From assembly GCF_000327385.1 (NCBI RefSeq), contig NW_008708430.1, forward strand, positions 99,520-163,519: a stretch of DNA of 64,000 bases, given 5' to 3'. The notes under the pieces are model-generated. The model saw nothing but the letters and a program-made list of their open reading frames with translations, had not been told where the DNA came from and did no database searches. The first letter of the stretch is position 1; each line of letters begins with the position of its first letter. Shown here piece after piece: positions 1 to 12,129 of this stretch. Source of the stretch: Lottia gigantea (lineage: Eukaryota; Mollusca; Gastropoda; Lottiidae). The translations under genes were made by a program, and so were the position numbers.

Positions 1-198
1 TCAAAGACCTAATATTATGCTATTAATTTCTTTTCTCAATATTATGCATGAAGGTAACTTTACAATCATGTCATGGGAAAATTACTTGCATTAGAATATT
101 GGGGTGGTGGGGGGGGGGGGGCGTTTATCAAATGTTACCTGCTAATGGGCCATCTATAGTACTGTTTTTCTGATTTGGACACATACGGTACGTAACAG
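1..198. other. Unassigned edge sequence with G-run
   Basis: No gene seen. A G-rich homopolymer tract lies at about 104-121. The stretch leads into the 45-bp minisatellite. Confidence 0.6.
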
Positions 199-1100
199 AG
201 GTAGTCGTTAAAAGTAATCAATGGGTAATCAATTTGTATTGTAGTCGATCAAAGTAATAAATGAAAATACAGATCAGTTTGTACTGAAGTTGATCAAAGT
301 AATCAATGGGTATACAGATCAGTTTGGTTTGTAATCGGTCAAAGTAATCAATTGGAATACAGATCAGTTTGGTTTGTAATCGATCACAATAATCAATGGG
401 AATACAGATTAGTTTGGTTAGTAATCGATCACAATAATCAATGGATATACAGATCAGTTTGGTTTGTAATCGGTCAAAGTAATTAATGGGAATACAGATC
501 AGTTTGGTTTGTAATCGATCACAATAATCAATGGGATTACAGATCAGTTTGGTTTGTAGTCGATCAAAGTAATCAATGGGAATATAAATCAATTTGCATT
601 GTAATTGATCAAAGTAATAAATGGGTATACGGATCAGTTTGTATTGTAGTCGTTCAAAGTAATCCATGGGTATACACACAGATTAGTTTAGTTTGTAATT
701 GATCAAAGTAATCAATGGGAATACAGATCAGTTTGGTTTGTAATTGATCAAAGTAATCAATGGGAATACAGATCAGTTTGTACTGAAGTTGATCAAAGTA
801 ATAAATGAAAATACAGACCAGTTTGTACTGAAGTTGATCAAAGTAATCAATGGGAATACAGATCAGTTTGGTTTGTAATTGATCAAAGTAATCAATGGGA
901 ATACAGATCAGTTTGGTTTGTAATCGATCAAAGTAATCAATGGGTATACGGATCAGTTTGTATTGTAGTCGTTCAAAGTAATCAATGAGAATACAGATCA
1001 GTTTGGTTTGTAATCGATCAAAGTAATCAATGGGAATATAAATCAATTTGCATTGTAATTGATCACAGTAATCAATGGGAATACAGATCAGTTTGCATTA
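199..1100. repeat. 45-bp minisatellite, about 20 copies
   Basis: A 45-bp unit containing AATCAATGGGAATACAGATC and a TTTGGTTTGTAATCGATCAAAG half repeats about twenty times with point variation. Some units carry TTTGTATTGTAGTCG or TTTGTACTGAAGTTG variants in the second half. Because 45 is a multiple of three, the minus strand stays open for long stretches and translates as a 15-residue repeat (LICIPIDYFDRLQTK). There is no signal peptide, splice context or promoter to support a protein, so I treat the open frames as a by-product of the period. Confidence 0.93.
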
Positions 1101-3434
1101 AGGGAAATTAGAATGATGCGGTCAATGTGCTGAGAACTGAGTGCACATTGTAAAAGTGATATCTGTTGCCATGAGATGTTAACTTACTTCAAAATGCTGA
1201 TGTGATATTTTCTGGCAGGTCAAATGCCAAAGTTCTATGAAGTACATGTCGCACAGAACATACATTTGATGATTCATTGGACAGCAATTACAGTCTTGTG
1301 ACAAACCAAATACTGAACAAGGACCTCAACATGTGTCACAACAAGATGTTAACACGTAACTTCCGGTACATCAAAGATAACCCCCGATTGTAGTTGTATT
1401 GTTTTACAAGATTTGCCGAAAGTTCATAAAATGTTTGCACTCGGCTAGCCAAGTTGAATTTTCAAGAGACAACATTCGAATAATATGTAACTTTTCACAC
1501 AGTTTCCTGTGGTTGGTCGTGCTAAGAACAAAGAAAGTGTTCTGCACTCAGTAAATGAAAACATCGTACTGTGGAGACTAATTAAAGCAGTACAAAGATT
1601 GTCATATCTCTAGAGAATATCTTACTTCTTATGATCTGAGTTACCTTTGTTTTCCTTTGTGAGTTTTGTCCCTTCCTTTAACTATCAAATAATAATAAAA
1701 ATTCCAATCCAATAAATGATTTTTTACAGTTAAAGTGACACATTTTAAAAAATTTCATTTTCTTACTATATTTTTAAAAGGGACAGGTAGGCCATTTTTG
1801 ACCAGTGATACTTTAGTTTCAGAAACTGAAATATTTTTAGATGAGCTAATCGGTATAGTGCTACAGTTCACTGTCGAAATTTGAACCTCCAAATCCATGT
1901 CTGTCCAGAATTATCTGAGTTGAATGTTAAAATGACGACTCTGTAAGATGTAGAAATAGTGAGTGAAATTGATAGTGTGAAGTATTTTTAAAGGAATGAT
2001 ATTATCGTCCATTTCTAGTACTTCTGAAGACTATTTACATCATAAATTATAAGACTTAAATCAACCCCCAAAAATGGCCAACCTGTCCATTTAAATCCGA
2101 CTAAATCTTTGGTCTTCTTTAGAATATCACTCTTTGAAACTTTTGAAGCATTTTCTCACAGTTGTTTCGCAATGTATTTATTGTTTCATCTCTTTTATCT
2201 CCTATATGACGATTAGTTTTATGATATCTGGCATTCCCATGTGCCACGTGAGCTTCGTACTGTACAAGATAAGATCCCTCGACATGTGAAAATCGAAAAA
2301 AGGTGAATGATAATGTTGAATTCCCCTTCATCTCTCACTTCTCCTCTTACTTATAAGCCTGAGCAATAATCTTTTGATGAACAAGGTAGTGATGAAATAC
2401 CATAATATGCTATGAGTGATTATCTCCCCTTAAGTAATAGAAAGATCAAGATTACAGAATGTATTTATTTTTGGGTGTTGAGAACATTGATAATCGAAAT
2501 TAGTCGGAATTGACAAAGTGTTCATAGATAAATTTAGATGTTACAAGGGGAAAACCACTTGCTCAAGGATCAATCTTCAACAATGAAGGGGAGAAGATGA
2601 AACATGTAAATGAAACACAACCTACCTTTCAGAACCTAAAATGAGCTCACGAAGACAGGAATACCATGCAGTTTGCACAGTCGAAAACATTTATTTCTGT
2701 TCTTTGTAGCACAGAGGGGGTTCAGTTTGTGGACTATCTAAATAAAATGACCTATTTACCATGCACGGACCTACATCACTGACAGTGGTAATGAGATATA
2801 ATTGGGCAGTCACTAGCTTGACTCGCTAGGTGCGAGTAGATCAAGTACTGTGTCCCCGTGTACAGTGCGGGGTTATCGATACAAGAGAAGAGGCACGGGG
2901 TTATCGTTCGGACATGATTCGCTTCTACGATTTTCTAATGTATCAACAATCCTGTACCGCACACCATCAGATCAGTAACCAGACAGATTGTTCGGAGGGT
3001 CGAGTAATAAATATATCCAGAGGGGCAATGAGGGGTAGTGTTATTAAGTTGCAGTAATTGAAATGGTCGGTTGTCAGAATTTTTTCAGGGGGGCGGGGCA
3101 ATTCTTTTTTCGGGGGAGGTCTTGCCCCCTGACGCTTTGGGCTAGTATACCACACCCATCATCGTACCTCATCTAATTCATCTGTTATTTTTATTCTACC
3201 CCAACGGACTGTTCTTTTTAATTAAATACAAAGAAATTGCCCTGTTAAAATATTGTTTATATTGTTGTTTTATCAAATGAGTAATAGAATATTAAAATTA
3301 ATTAACCCTTAAGCCACCCCATTAACAATATAGTGGGTTATACTATTTCAGAAAAAATATGCACTACACGACAAATCAATGCTGCCAAGGATATCAGTCA
3401 AATTTACGATGTAATGCTTATTCTTTTCATTAAA
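1101..3434. other. Intergenic, no gene recognised
   Basis: AT-rich sequence downstream of the carbonic anhydrase gene. Short open frames on both strands show no recognisable domain, signal peptide or splice structure. A G-rich patch at about 3090-3135 looks like part of a dispersed repeat. A TTTATT at about 3188-3194 (AATAAA on the minus strand) could be the polyadenylation signal of the neighbouring gene, roughly 240 bases past its stop. Confidence 0.5.
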
Positions 3435-6400
3435 TTAATTGTCGTCGCCTTTATCATCCCCTCTACCTCTTCTTCGTCTTCTGCCATTAAAACGTCTTCT
3501 CCTACGTCGACCGTCTTCACTCTCTCTTTCCTGATCATCCTTTCCTCTTCGATTCTCGCCGCGGTCTTCATTTCTTCTTCCTCCTCGGTCGTCTCCATTG
3601 CCTCTCCGTGTTCCATTATCTCCACCGTTACCATTGTCTCTCCTCCCATCTCGGTCATTCCCATTGCCTCTCACACCCCCATTTTCCCTTCCATTTCCGT
3701 TCCCATTATTCCTATCACGACTGTCTCCATTGCCTCTTCCGTCACGGTTGTTCCCATTTCCCCTACCTCCAGAATCGTCTCCATTGCCTCTTCGTCCTCG
3801 ATCGTTACGATTTCCCCTTCCTGTACGATTGTCTCCATTATCTCTTCCTCCTCGATCGTCTCCCTTACCCCGCCCTCCTTTGTCATCCCCACCACCTCTA
3901 TCTCTCCTTCCGTCATCTTTATGGTCGTCGTCGGTATCATCATCATAATCGTCATAATAGTAATCGTCATCATAGTAATCATCATTAGAGTAATCGTCAT
4001 TGTAGTAATCATCATCGTCATAATTATCATCATCATCCCTGAGATCGTGTCTTCCATCTCCCCTTTCATCATCCTCTTCACGACGGGGTGGATACCTTCC
4101 GTAAATGATCCTGAATACATCCCTCTCAGCTGGATCATGTAAAGGACGTAGATTACCAAAATCAGATATTGTCTGATTAACTATTCTTGATTTTAATTTA
4201 TTCATGTATTCAATCTGTAAGAAAGAAAAAAAATCAGTCATAGCACTGTACGAACGGATTTACAGGCTATATTTAGTTATTTTTGAATTAATATCATGGA
4301 AGAAATGAAGCCGAATGGAGCTTTTCTTTTATTCGTTGTCTGAAATACCTAAGGCTTGATCCATTTCCAGTTGTCTCAATCAGTTGCAATATTTCCATCA
4401 AGGTATTGACAGTACCTCATTGAAACCTATAGACAGAAAGAAATCTAAATAGTTACACCCTGGATCATCAGAATGCATCATCATTAAACAAGGAAACTCC
4501 TTTTATTGGCGTTAATGGAATAACTAAAACGACATAATACTGCCAAAACCCGTCGATCTGGGTTAAGCTGGAATATTCTCGTAGCCCTATTTATTGTCAA
4601 GTTAGCCTGTAAAGGCATCTAAATTTAATGGAAGTTACGGCCAGTTGCAAGGAATTCTAACAAAATAATTTTTTTCTTACATTTTTATTAGATATATATG
4701 CTGGGTGTTCGGCAACAATCCAGATGACAGATTCTGAACAAGGTGGTGTAGTTAATCCTCCCTCGAACGTTAAATATGTTGGTATGGATGATAGCAAATC
4801 ATTTGGATTAAACGTAACATTTTCGATGGGATCTCCTGAAACAAACCATAAACGTAATATCAAAGTAATAAATAAGCCTCAATAGTCATTTGGACTCTTC
4901 ACAAGATGCTGAGTAGATATCCCCAATTGACGAATGTCATCAATTATCTGACTAGGAGAAATGAGGTACTATAGCATCTTCAAATGCTACAAAACGTATT
5001 GCAGATATAAAATGAGATCTCTAGATCACGATCTAGGGGATAGCTCAGTAGCGAGGAGCTTCTTGATTATGTCTTGTTTCTGTGTTGTCTCTATAACAGG
5101 CCCATAATGACGACGCGGAAAGCCTCTTTGCTACGGACTAACATTAACAATGTTCATGAATTTCAGATTCAAAAAATCAGTTTTAATTAACATTGTTTTT
5201 TGAGGAAAGAACAGTAGGGCGTAAATTTTATTTTTTGAAAAGTCGTACCACATCCGCGAGCCTTTTTGTGTAGTTGACATTTGTTGCTAGGATCTCCATC
5301 AGGTGAATCAGCGTCGTAATTCGGATTGTTTTCACGACATGCTCTTTCTACACCCAGTTTACTATATATGCCAGTTCGTTTTATTCTTCGATTTTCGGCC
5401 CTACACACATGTTCTGCAATTGAAATTATTATTATAATATGAATAAGGATAGTACAGAAACAACAAACTGGTCTATTTCATGACAGATTAATAGAAGCAT
5501 TATCAACATGATTTATTCCGTGAAAGGTTAACCGAAGCATCACCACCATGATCTTTTCCGTGACAGGTTAACAGAAGCATTATCACCATAACCTATATGA
5601 CAGGTTAGCAGAAGCATCATCATCATGATCTATTCCGTGATAGGTGAACAGAGGGGTCATCAACATGATCTATTCCGTGACAGGTAAACAGAAACATCAT
5701 CAATATGATCTATTCCATGACAGGTTTACATAAGAATTATTGACATGAGCTATTCCGTGACAGATTAATAGAAGCATTATCAACATGATCTATTCCGTGA
5801 AAGGTTAATCGAAGCATCATCATCAGCACGATGGTTTCTGTGACAGGTTAACAGAAGCATCATCACCATGATCTATTCCATGACGGTTTAAGAGAAGCAT
5901 CATCAACTTGATCTATTCCCTGACCAGTTAACAGAAGCATCATCAACATGATCTATTCAAATCCAAACGTGATAGATCTAACATACAGTAGCACTGCTGC
6001 GTCAACTTCAAGATCTGGCATAAGAGCTTGGTAGAGTGGAATAGTGTACTATACAATAAATTTGATCTGACCTTCTTCAGTGAATTCTATCAAGTCTTTT
6101 AGATGATTTAAAATTGTATCCAGAGCCCTGTTTGTTGTGGGATTATATCTTTGTTTATCATTCTATAAAATATCAAATAACAATCAAAATTCAGAATTTA
6201 TGCGCAGATGGTTATTCAATGTTTCACATCTATAAAACCGAATATGTCAAAGGTTTTCCTGAAAGGAGCATCCGTTGAAGCATGTGTTGAATGGGAACAT
6301 AGCTTTCTAAAAAAAGTTTTTAGATCGAAGTATGAGTGAAAAGTGCCAAGATATCATGCATGCGGTGATATAGAATATAATAATGAGCGGGAACTAAAAT

Positions 6401-8555
6401 CTAAACAAGACAAAGAAAAAAAAAGAAAGCAAAGAAATATGATAAAAACAATACAAATGCAAAACTGAAAAAGTAACTATAAAATGGAACAAGCAAAAAT
6501 GCAAAGTATTAATTAAGTTGCGTGCAAGAGACTACTTACGGTAAGAAATATAGAGACAACAGCAATACCGCCTACATGTTTACTGGCATCAGCTACATCT
6601 GCGAAATCTGAATGATGGTGGACAATGTGCGCCTGAAATAAGTAAAAGAAATCATCTCGTTTATCTGCACAATATGAATAATTATGCGTTGTCTTCAATC
6701 CTGACATAATTAAGAAAATACCTTAAAATTTTCATCATGGTTTCTCCCCGTAAGAGATACAGATGTGTGGAGCCGACATGGAGATAGCTGATGTTGCTAT
6801 TCCGGCAATTTTTCCTAAATTGCATGTCAATGACCTTCGTCATTAGTCCAAGATAAAAATTCAATTTAAAATTGTATATAACTGGACCTCCGTTTTAGAC
6901 TAAAAACTTAATATAAGTTAATATAAGGTTTTAGCCTTGGAACCGAAAATCATATAAAAATTGCTACTTGATGACTGTCTACACTATTTGGATGATAATA
7001 TCTTACCTCTGCATGAAACGATCTTCCATAAAGCAGATTTTCAGTCTGGCGATAGGCACCACGTACCCCAGAATGGATATGAACGTTATCAAAGATGTAT
7101 CCAGCATCAGTTCCAGGTACTCCCTCTAACATCACAGGATGACCCCCAGTTGAAAAGAATTCAGGATAAACACCTAAAAGACCGCATATTAACAAAATTG
7201 TGAGACGTCGAGAGCAATGTGGCATGCTGAATCTCCCACTCAATGGTTAGTCAACTTCAGTCGGTTTTGGGAGTGCCGACATATAAAGGCATTATATAGT
7301 CAACATAACTGACGAATCTCTTTGATTTGGATATCATACCTCACATTCTTGCATTTAAAAATACTGTATTCGGGCATTTGATATCAATAATTTTCTTCAT
7401 TACCCCATGGTGAACATTGGATAAAAAACGGGTTTGTTATTTTCAAGAATATGCCGCCTTGTATAATTGATGGTTTAACACGGTAAAATGGATTGCTAAT
7501 GCCTTTTGGGGGTTAAAAAGGACCAGCGTATAAGCCATGATAAGTGCGAAACTTATCACAGCAATCAGCTTAGAAATGGGTTCCAAACCATACTTTTTCG
7601 GGATAGGCAGGGAAACTGGTGGCCTCGTTGCAAATGTGACAACTTAGAAGTCCTCTACCATGATCCTACATGAGTGACCATAGCTTACCGATATTTTCGA
7701 CCTTGCCAGTAATACTTGAGTTCAGATAACGGAGTCTCTTATGTGTGTACATAGTTCTTTGAGGTCTTGGGATACTTATTGGTGACTGGAATGATCCACT
7801 GGCATCACAGCAATGTGTATTGTGACCATTTATTGTACCCCAACAATAAGGTCCTGAAATACACAAAAAGGTATGACGAGTCACCGCCCTTGATATAAAA
7901 GTACACTCTATTATGCATGATTTCATTGCCCTTAAATTGAAGGCATCTTGACATTTACATTACGTTTTTTTTAGTTAAACCAAAAAACTTAGATTTTATG
8001 AAGGTGAGGTTAAGCCGTCTGGCGAACCAAAACATCTAATCAAATTACCGAAATCTTTTGGATTTTTAGTCGTCTGATCAGATCATCCGCCAGCTGCACT
8101 AATAGTCCAGGACTCCAGTTCAAGCCAGATTTTGCTAGTGTCTGAATGCCATAATAAGTATGATATTTAGCTTAGTACGACTCTGTGTGGTTTGGTCTGC
8201 GAAGAATATTGTTACGGTACGTTTCGTCATGTATTCACGGATTATGGAAGATTTTTGGTGGTAACTTACCAATGGGAGATGATCGATCGTAGCTGAAACA
8301 TGGTTCAGTGATTGCCTCACACAACATGTGGTGTTTTCCGGTCTTTGGGAATAGGGTGTTGATTGGGTCGAAATTCATGTTGTCTTTGATGCCCCAATTC
8401 GGCATATACTTTAATAGATTCTTCATCATACCATTACCACCATTGCCAGCAATGGTCATATAGTTGAAAACATCTACCATTGATAATGGTTTAGATGCTG
8501 CATCAACGTTGATTAACAACGCAGCCGTTAGACTTACCAAAGATAGAAGTATCAT
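3435..8555 (-). CDS. Nacrein-like alpha-carbonic anhydrase with acidic and G/N/R-rich C-terminal tail
   Basis: Secreted alpha-carbonic anhydrase (CO2 hydration), shell-matrix type. Eight minus-strand exons with GT-AG borders and consistent phases: 8555-8270, 7853-7689, 7173-7007, 6632-6540, 6162-6072, 5413-5249, 4835-4681, 4214-3435, giving 633 residues. A signal peptide (MILLSLVSLTAALLINVDA) starts the chain. Exon 2 has the QSPISI motif. The zinc ligands are seen as HIH in exon 3 and the AEAH histidine across exons 3-4; TEN matches the Glu106 relay, GGHP the His64 position, and LTTPPCSES in exon 7 the Thr199 loop. The tryptophan of the usual HWG is replaced (HSG), as nacreins also vary here. 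Exons 5-6 form a Cys-bearing insertion at the point where pearl-oyster nacrein carries its GN repeats. Here the repeats lie instead at the C-terminus: a D/Y run from about residue 420, then R/G/N/D repeats and an Arg-rich end. Probably acts in shell mineralisation (family knowledge plus inference). Confidence 0.9.
5460..5960. repeat. About 40-bp tandem repeat inside carbonic anhydrase intron
   Basis: About twelve degenerate copies of a unit containing GAAGCATCATCAACATGATC and TATTCCGTGACAGGTTAACA. It lies wholly between exons 6 (ends 5413) and 5 (starts 6072) of the carbonic anhydrase gene. Confidence 0.85.
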
Positions 8556-9084
8556 TCTTGCAATACCTTCCCTCTGACTTTCCGCACCTTCAAATAAAGA
8601 AATGCGTCTCGGTCATCATTGTATGGAGCTAAGGGTGGTTGTTAGGAAGAAATGTGTGGTAATATTTAACTGAAGAACGCGAGCAGCTTTGGTGGATAGC
8701 ACAACCGTTTTAGCTCACATACATTTAGCTATTTGTGTGAAATGAGTGTACACTGGAAACAGAGCCTCTTGCGTCATAGAAATTGGTTGTTATTTTGGGT
8801 CTATTCTAATCGATATAATAACGATGTTTTGTTATCTATTATTTGCGGTTCTTGTGTAGTTGAATCAAATTTATTAATTCCAATTACTTAGATATGACGT
8901 TTTACGTTGTCTGAAACACATAGTCGCACAAATCTCTCATAGTCGCACCCTTATTATTAAATAAGAGGCATCGTGTTTCAAAATCACAAAAAATGGCGAC
9001 GGTCGATGTATCAGTGAAAATGTAAAAACAGTTGTACTTCATTTAAATTTTATCAAACAATTAATGTTAATTCGAACAACTTAC

Positions 9085-9135
9085 CTTTCAATGCCCTTTG
9101 AATGAAGACCGAGGCTCAGCACATCCGTCGACTGA
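9085..9135 (-). other. Possible 5' untranslated exon of the carbonic anhydrase gene
   Basis: On the minus strand a strong donor (GAAAG|GTAAGTTG) sits at 9085/9084, about 530 bases upstream of the start codon at 8555. A matching acceptor-like TTTGAAG|GTGCGG lies close before the ATG. This would be a noncoding first exon; the 5' limit is not visible. Confidence 0.3.
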
Positions 9136-9259
9136 CTCCTCGAGTCACACAATGTTCAAAAATCTCTATAAATAATCCTTTAAAAGCGCACGGAAGATAA
9201 GTATGGTGGGCCATGTGGAACAGACAAGTTTCATACACCTTCGGCTTGTTATAATTCCT

Positions 9260-9440
9260 AAAAGGGCCTAAATCCAAAACGATATTTTGGCGAAACATTG
9301 TTAGCAGCTAATGATCTTTGCAAGTGAGATGTATATCAATCATAAATGAGTAAGTATTTCATAATGAAAAGTGGTATCTGGTGTCTAGAAGAGTGCCTGG
9401 CGTCACACACGTCATAGCTGCTCGACATATACTTATACAC
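9260..9440. repeat. Dispersed repeat, partner at about 38620-38790
   Basis: About 180 bases with clear similarity to 38620-38790: both carry AAATCCAAA, a TTTTGGCRAA stretch, GTAGCAGCTAAT or close variants, and GTGGTATCWGGTGTYTAGAAGAG. No coding potential. Its nature (SINE or MITE) is not determined. Confidence 0.6.
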
Positions 9441-12129
9441 TTATATTTATTCTTGAATGAGGTATTTCTTCAGAATTCTAAATTTTGGTAGCCTAGTCTG
9501 CAGAAATGTAATATATAGAACCCCATTTCTTTAAATTTTATCTTGGTCGCCTTAAAATATCTAAACAGGAATGTAAAGAAGTGTCCAAACTTTTTATGGA
9601 TTTGGCAACAATGGAGCATCAATTCACGTCATTCCAAACAATTTCAGTCAGATTTCTGTGGTTCTTTCAATTCCACAAAAGCTATGAGTCTTAATGATGC
9701 CCATGGTGCAATGGTCTTTAAATAATATTAGCAGCTTTTGTGATAGTAACATCATTTAGTTTCAGTGAAATTGCATGAACCACAGACGTCAAGTTTAGCA
9801 GATGTTAAGATTATGGTTGTACAATTAAAAATCAAGAATGAGTTGGATTATGCCTTTCTCCTAAAAAAGACTTTTCCCTTTGCCAACTGAAAAGTATATA
9901 TTATGGAGCATAAAAGTAGAAGGTTAATCTCGTTTCGTATTATATATATGCGACTTCTCTTTTTTAGGTATTGATTTGGCTTAGAGCGTATGTTGTAATT
10001 GCCTGTCTGGACCATCGTATTTTTGTTCTAACAAAGGCTGGATTTTTAATTTTTGATGAAAATTTCACAACAATGATTTATCACTACATTAAAATATGAA
10101 TTTTGTAATAATGTTTTTCACCATGCCATATATTTAACAAATTTCATAGCACATCTCAAATAAAAAAAAATGGTGGGCAGCGATAAGAAGTGTACCATCT
10201 GAGAAATTGTACAGAACAGTGATTGTTACATTTACGACTCGTCTTCTTTTAAGACTCTGCAATGTTGAAGTTAATAAATGCATCTATAATAAGAACTTTT
10301 GTTATAATGCCTTTTGTTGTGATTTAGCTCGAGGCTATATGCATTTCCCATCGAATTGATCCAGTTGCAAGGCATCAAGTCTGTGCTGTTATAAACCATG
10401 ACAAGACATACGTCTTACAGTATTCGGGCAGGGGACAAACCAGTGAAGTAAGTGAAATTTCTAGCTTGATTTCTATGGAAGAATTGTTGGGGTGGAGGTG
10501 GTTGTTGATTGTTGATTGTTGCCCTTCAACAGTGATAATAGTGGTATTAGATGAATATATTGAAAAATATGTTGAAGAGGTAAAAGGAAGTAAAAACTTG
10601 GGAAAATCCAATTTTAATCTGTCCCTTTTGTTCACATAAATAATTTCAACGTTTAACGTTAAATTTCTTGTCATATAGCAATATTTTTTGTCCGATATTT
10701 GCATATTTCATTATCTTTTTATGTAAGACTCAAGTCAAAGTTGTAGAGACCTGTCATTGCAACATTTTATTAGACGTCATTTTTAACTTGTTCCAGATTT
10801 CAGAATTTACAACAAGTATAAAATATTGTGAAATTTTGAAAATGTACTCCAGATGTAAAAGATTGGGTTCAGCAACACCTACTGCGGCATTCAGTTGGTT
10901 TAAATGAAATCAACGGAGTTTTCTTTTTCTGCTCCTCATGGGATAATGAAGATTGCAGTGTTCAATGAGGAAAACTTTGCCAGGACAGCGGCATTAGTCT
11001 AATCTTTTTCGAACATAATGGTTGTAGGCCGGGAAAAAGCGTATAGCTATAGTGGTTCTTGAAAATTATGTTAAAATAGGGCAAGTAATGTTGCGTAATA
11101 TGTTATGAACCAGATGTAGCAATATGAAGGAAGTATATTTGATGAAAACTGTCAGATGTTAGTAACTTAATGGTCTTTTTGAATTTTGCAGTTTTCCTGC
11201 TCTTGCCTCATAACTCACACAAATGTGTACATAAAATCGGTTATCGTGCGCCGAGAAGACGACTCAAATAAATCCAAAAAATGTTTATCATATCACCCCA
11301 GAATAGCTACAAATGTCACGAAGATAAAAAGGAAAACTATTACAAATTTATTATGGTTTATTATGATGTATATTTTTTTCCAAATTCTTATTTTCAAATA
11401 AATACATTATGCATCGAAAAATCTATACAGATTAGGCAACATAATAAAATGATCATTCTACCATTAAATAGATTTGTAAATAATTAATTATCAAAGACTA
11501 CATGATTCATAATACAATGATAAAATGTTATTTCTTAATCTAACGGTTACAATAACGGAATGTGTTTTTTATAAACATATACTGATCTAACATTCAAATG
11601 TTCTCTTGTAATCAGAAATACTGACGATATCTTGTTCTGTAATTTAACATCTTTTTTTTAACCATTTCTGAAAAAATAAGTAGTTTTTAAGGGAAAAGTC
11701 ATCCAATCTCTTGCATTGCACGATCTTTCAATGTAGGCGAATTACGTCCCTTGAAAATGGTAATTTGCATTTGATATGACAATCATGGAACCAATCACAT
11801 TAAACGTAAATGACGTGATATTTAACTATCGTTGAGCTAATAATATGATAATGTACAATTTTGTGAAGACGAATTCTCCAAATCTTTGATAATTTTATAA
11901 AAAAAAAAAATAGTTCTGTGTTGTTCAAAATATTTAATAGAAAAAAATAAAAGATCATAAGAAGTCGTGAAGACATTAGTAAGGGTTAGAAGAAGAACTG
12001 ATAGATATAATGTAGCGTCTCGACCTACTAATCAGAACTCACCAACACCAATGCTCCGATTATTTCCCCTACCAATATACATTGTGATCATCTCTTACCT
12101 AAAATAACTGTCATTTTGGTGTTGTTCCA
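9441..12129. other. Intergenic, no gene recognised
   Basis: AT-rich, no ORF with domain or splice support. At about 10925-11020 there is a patch containing GACAGCGGCATTAG that is related to the dispersed repeat at 32955-33190. Confidence 0.5.

Noticed and set aside
218-1046. Two minus-strand ORFs of 153 and 130 codons
   Set aside because: They are translations of a 45-bp tandem repeat; no start context, signal or splice evidence.
3333-4142. Plus-strand 269-codon open frame rich in Ser, Ile and Val, plus four other frames over the same bases
   Set aside because: It is the antisense of the low-complexity tail exon of the carbonic anhydrase; the minus strand has a domain, splice sites and phase.
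8537-8555. Donor-like GTAAGT inside the first coding exon of the carbonic anhydrase
   Set aside because: Reading through gives a complete signal peptide and in-phase exon to 8270; splicing there would cut the signal off.
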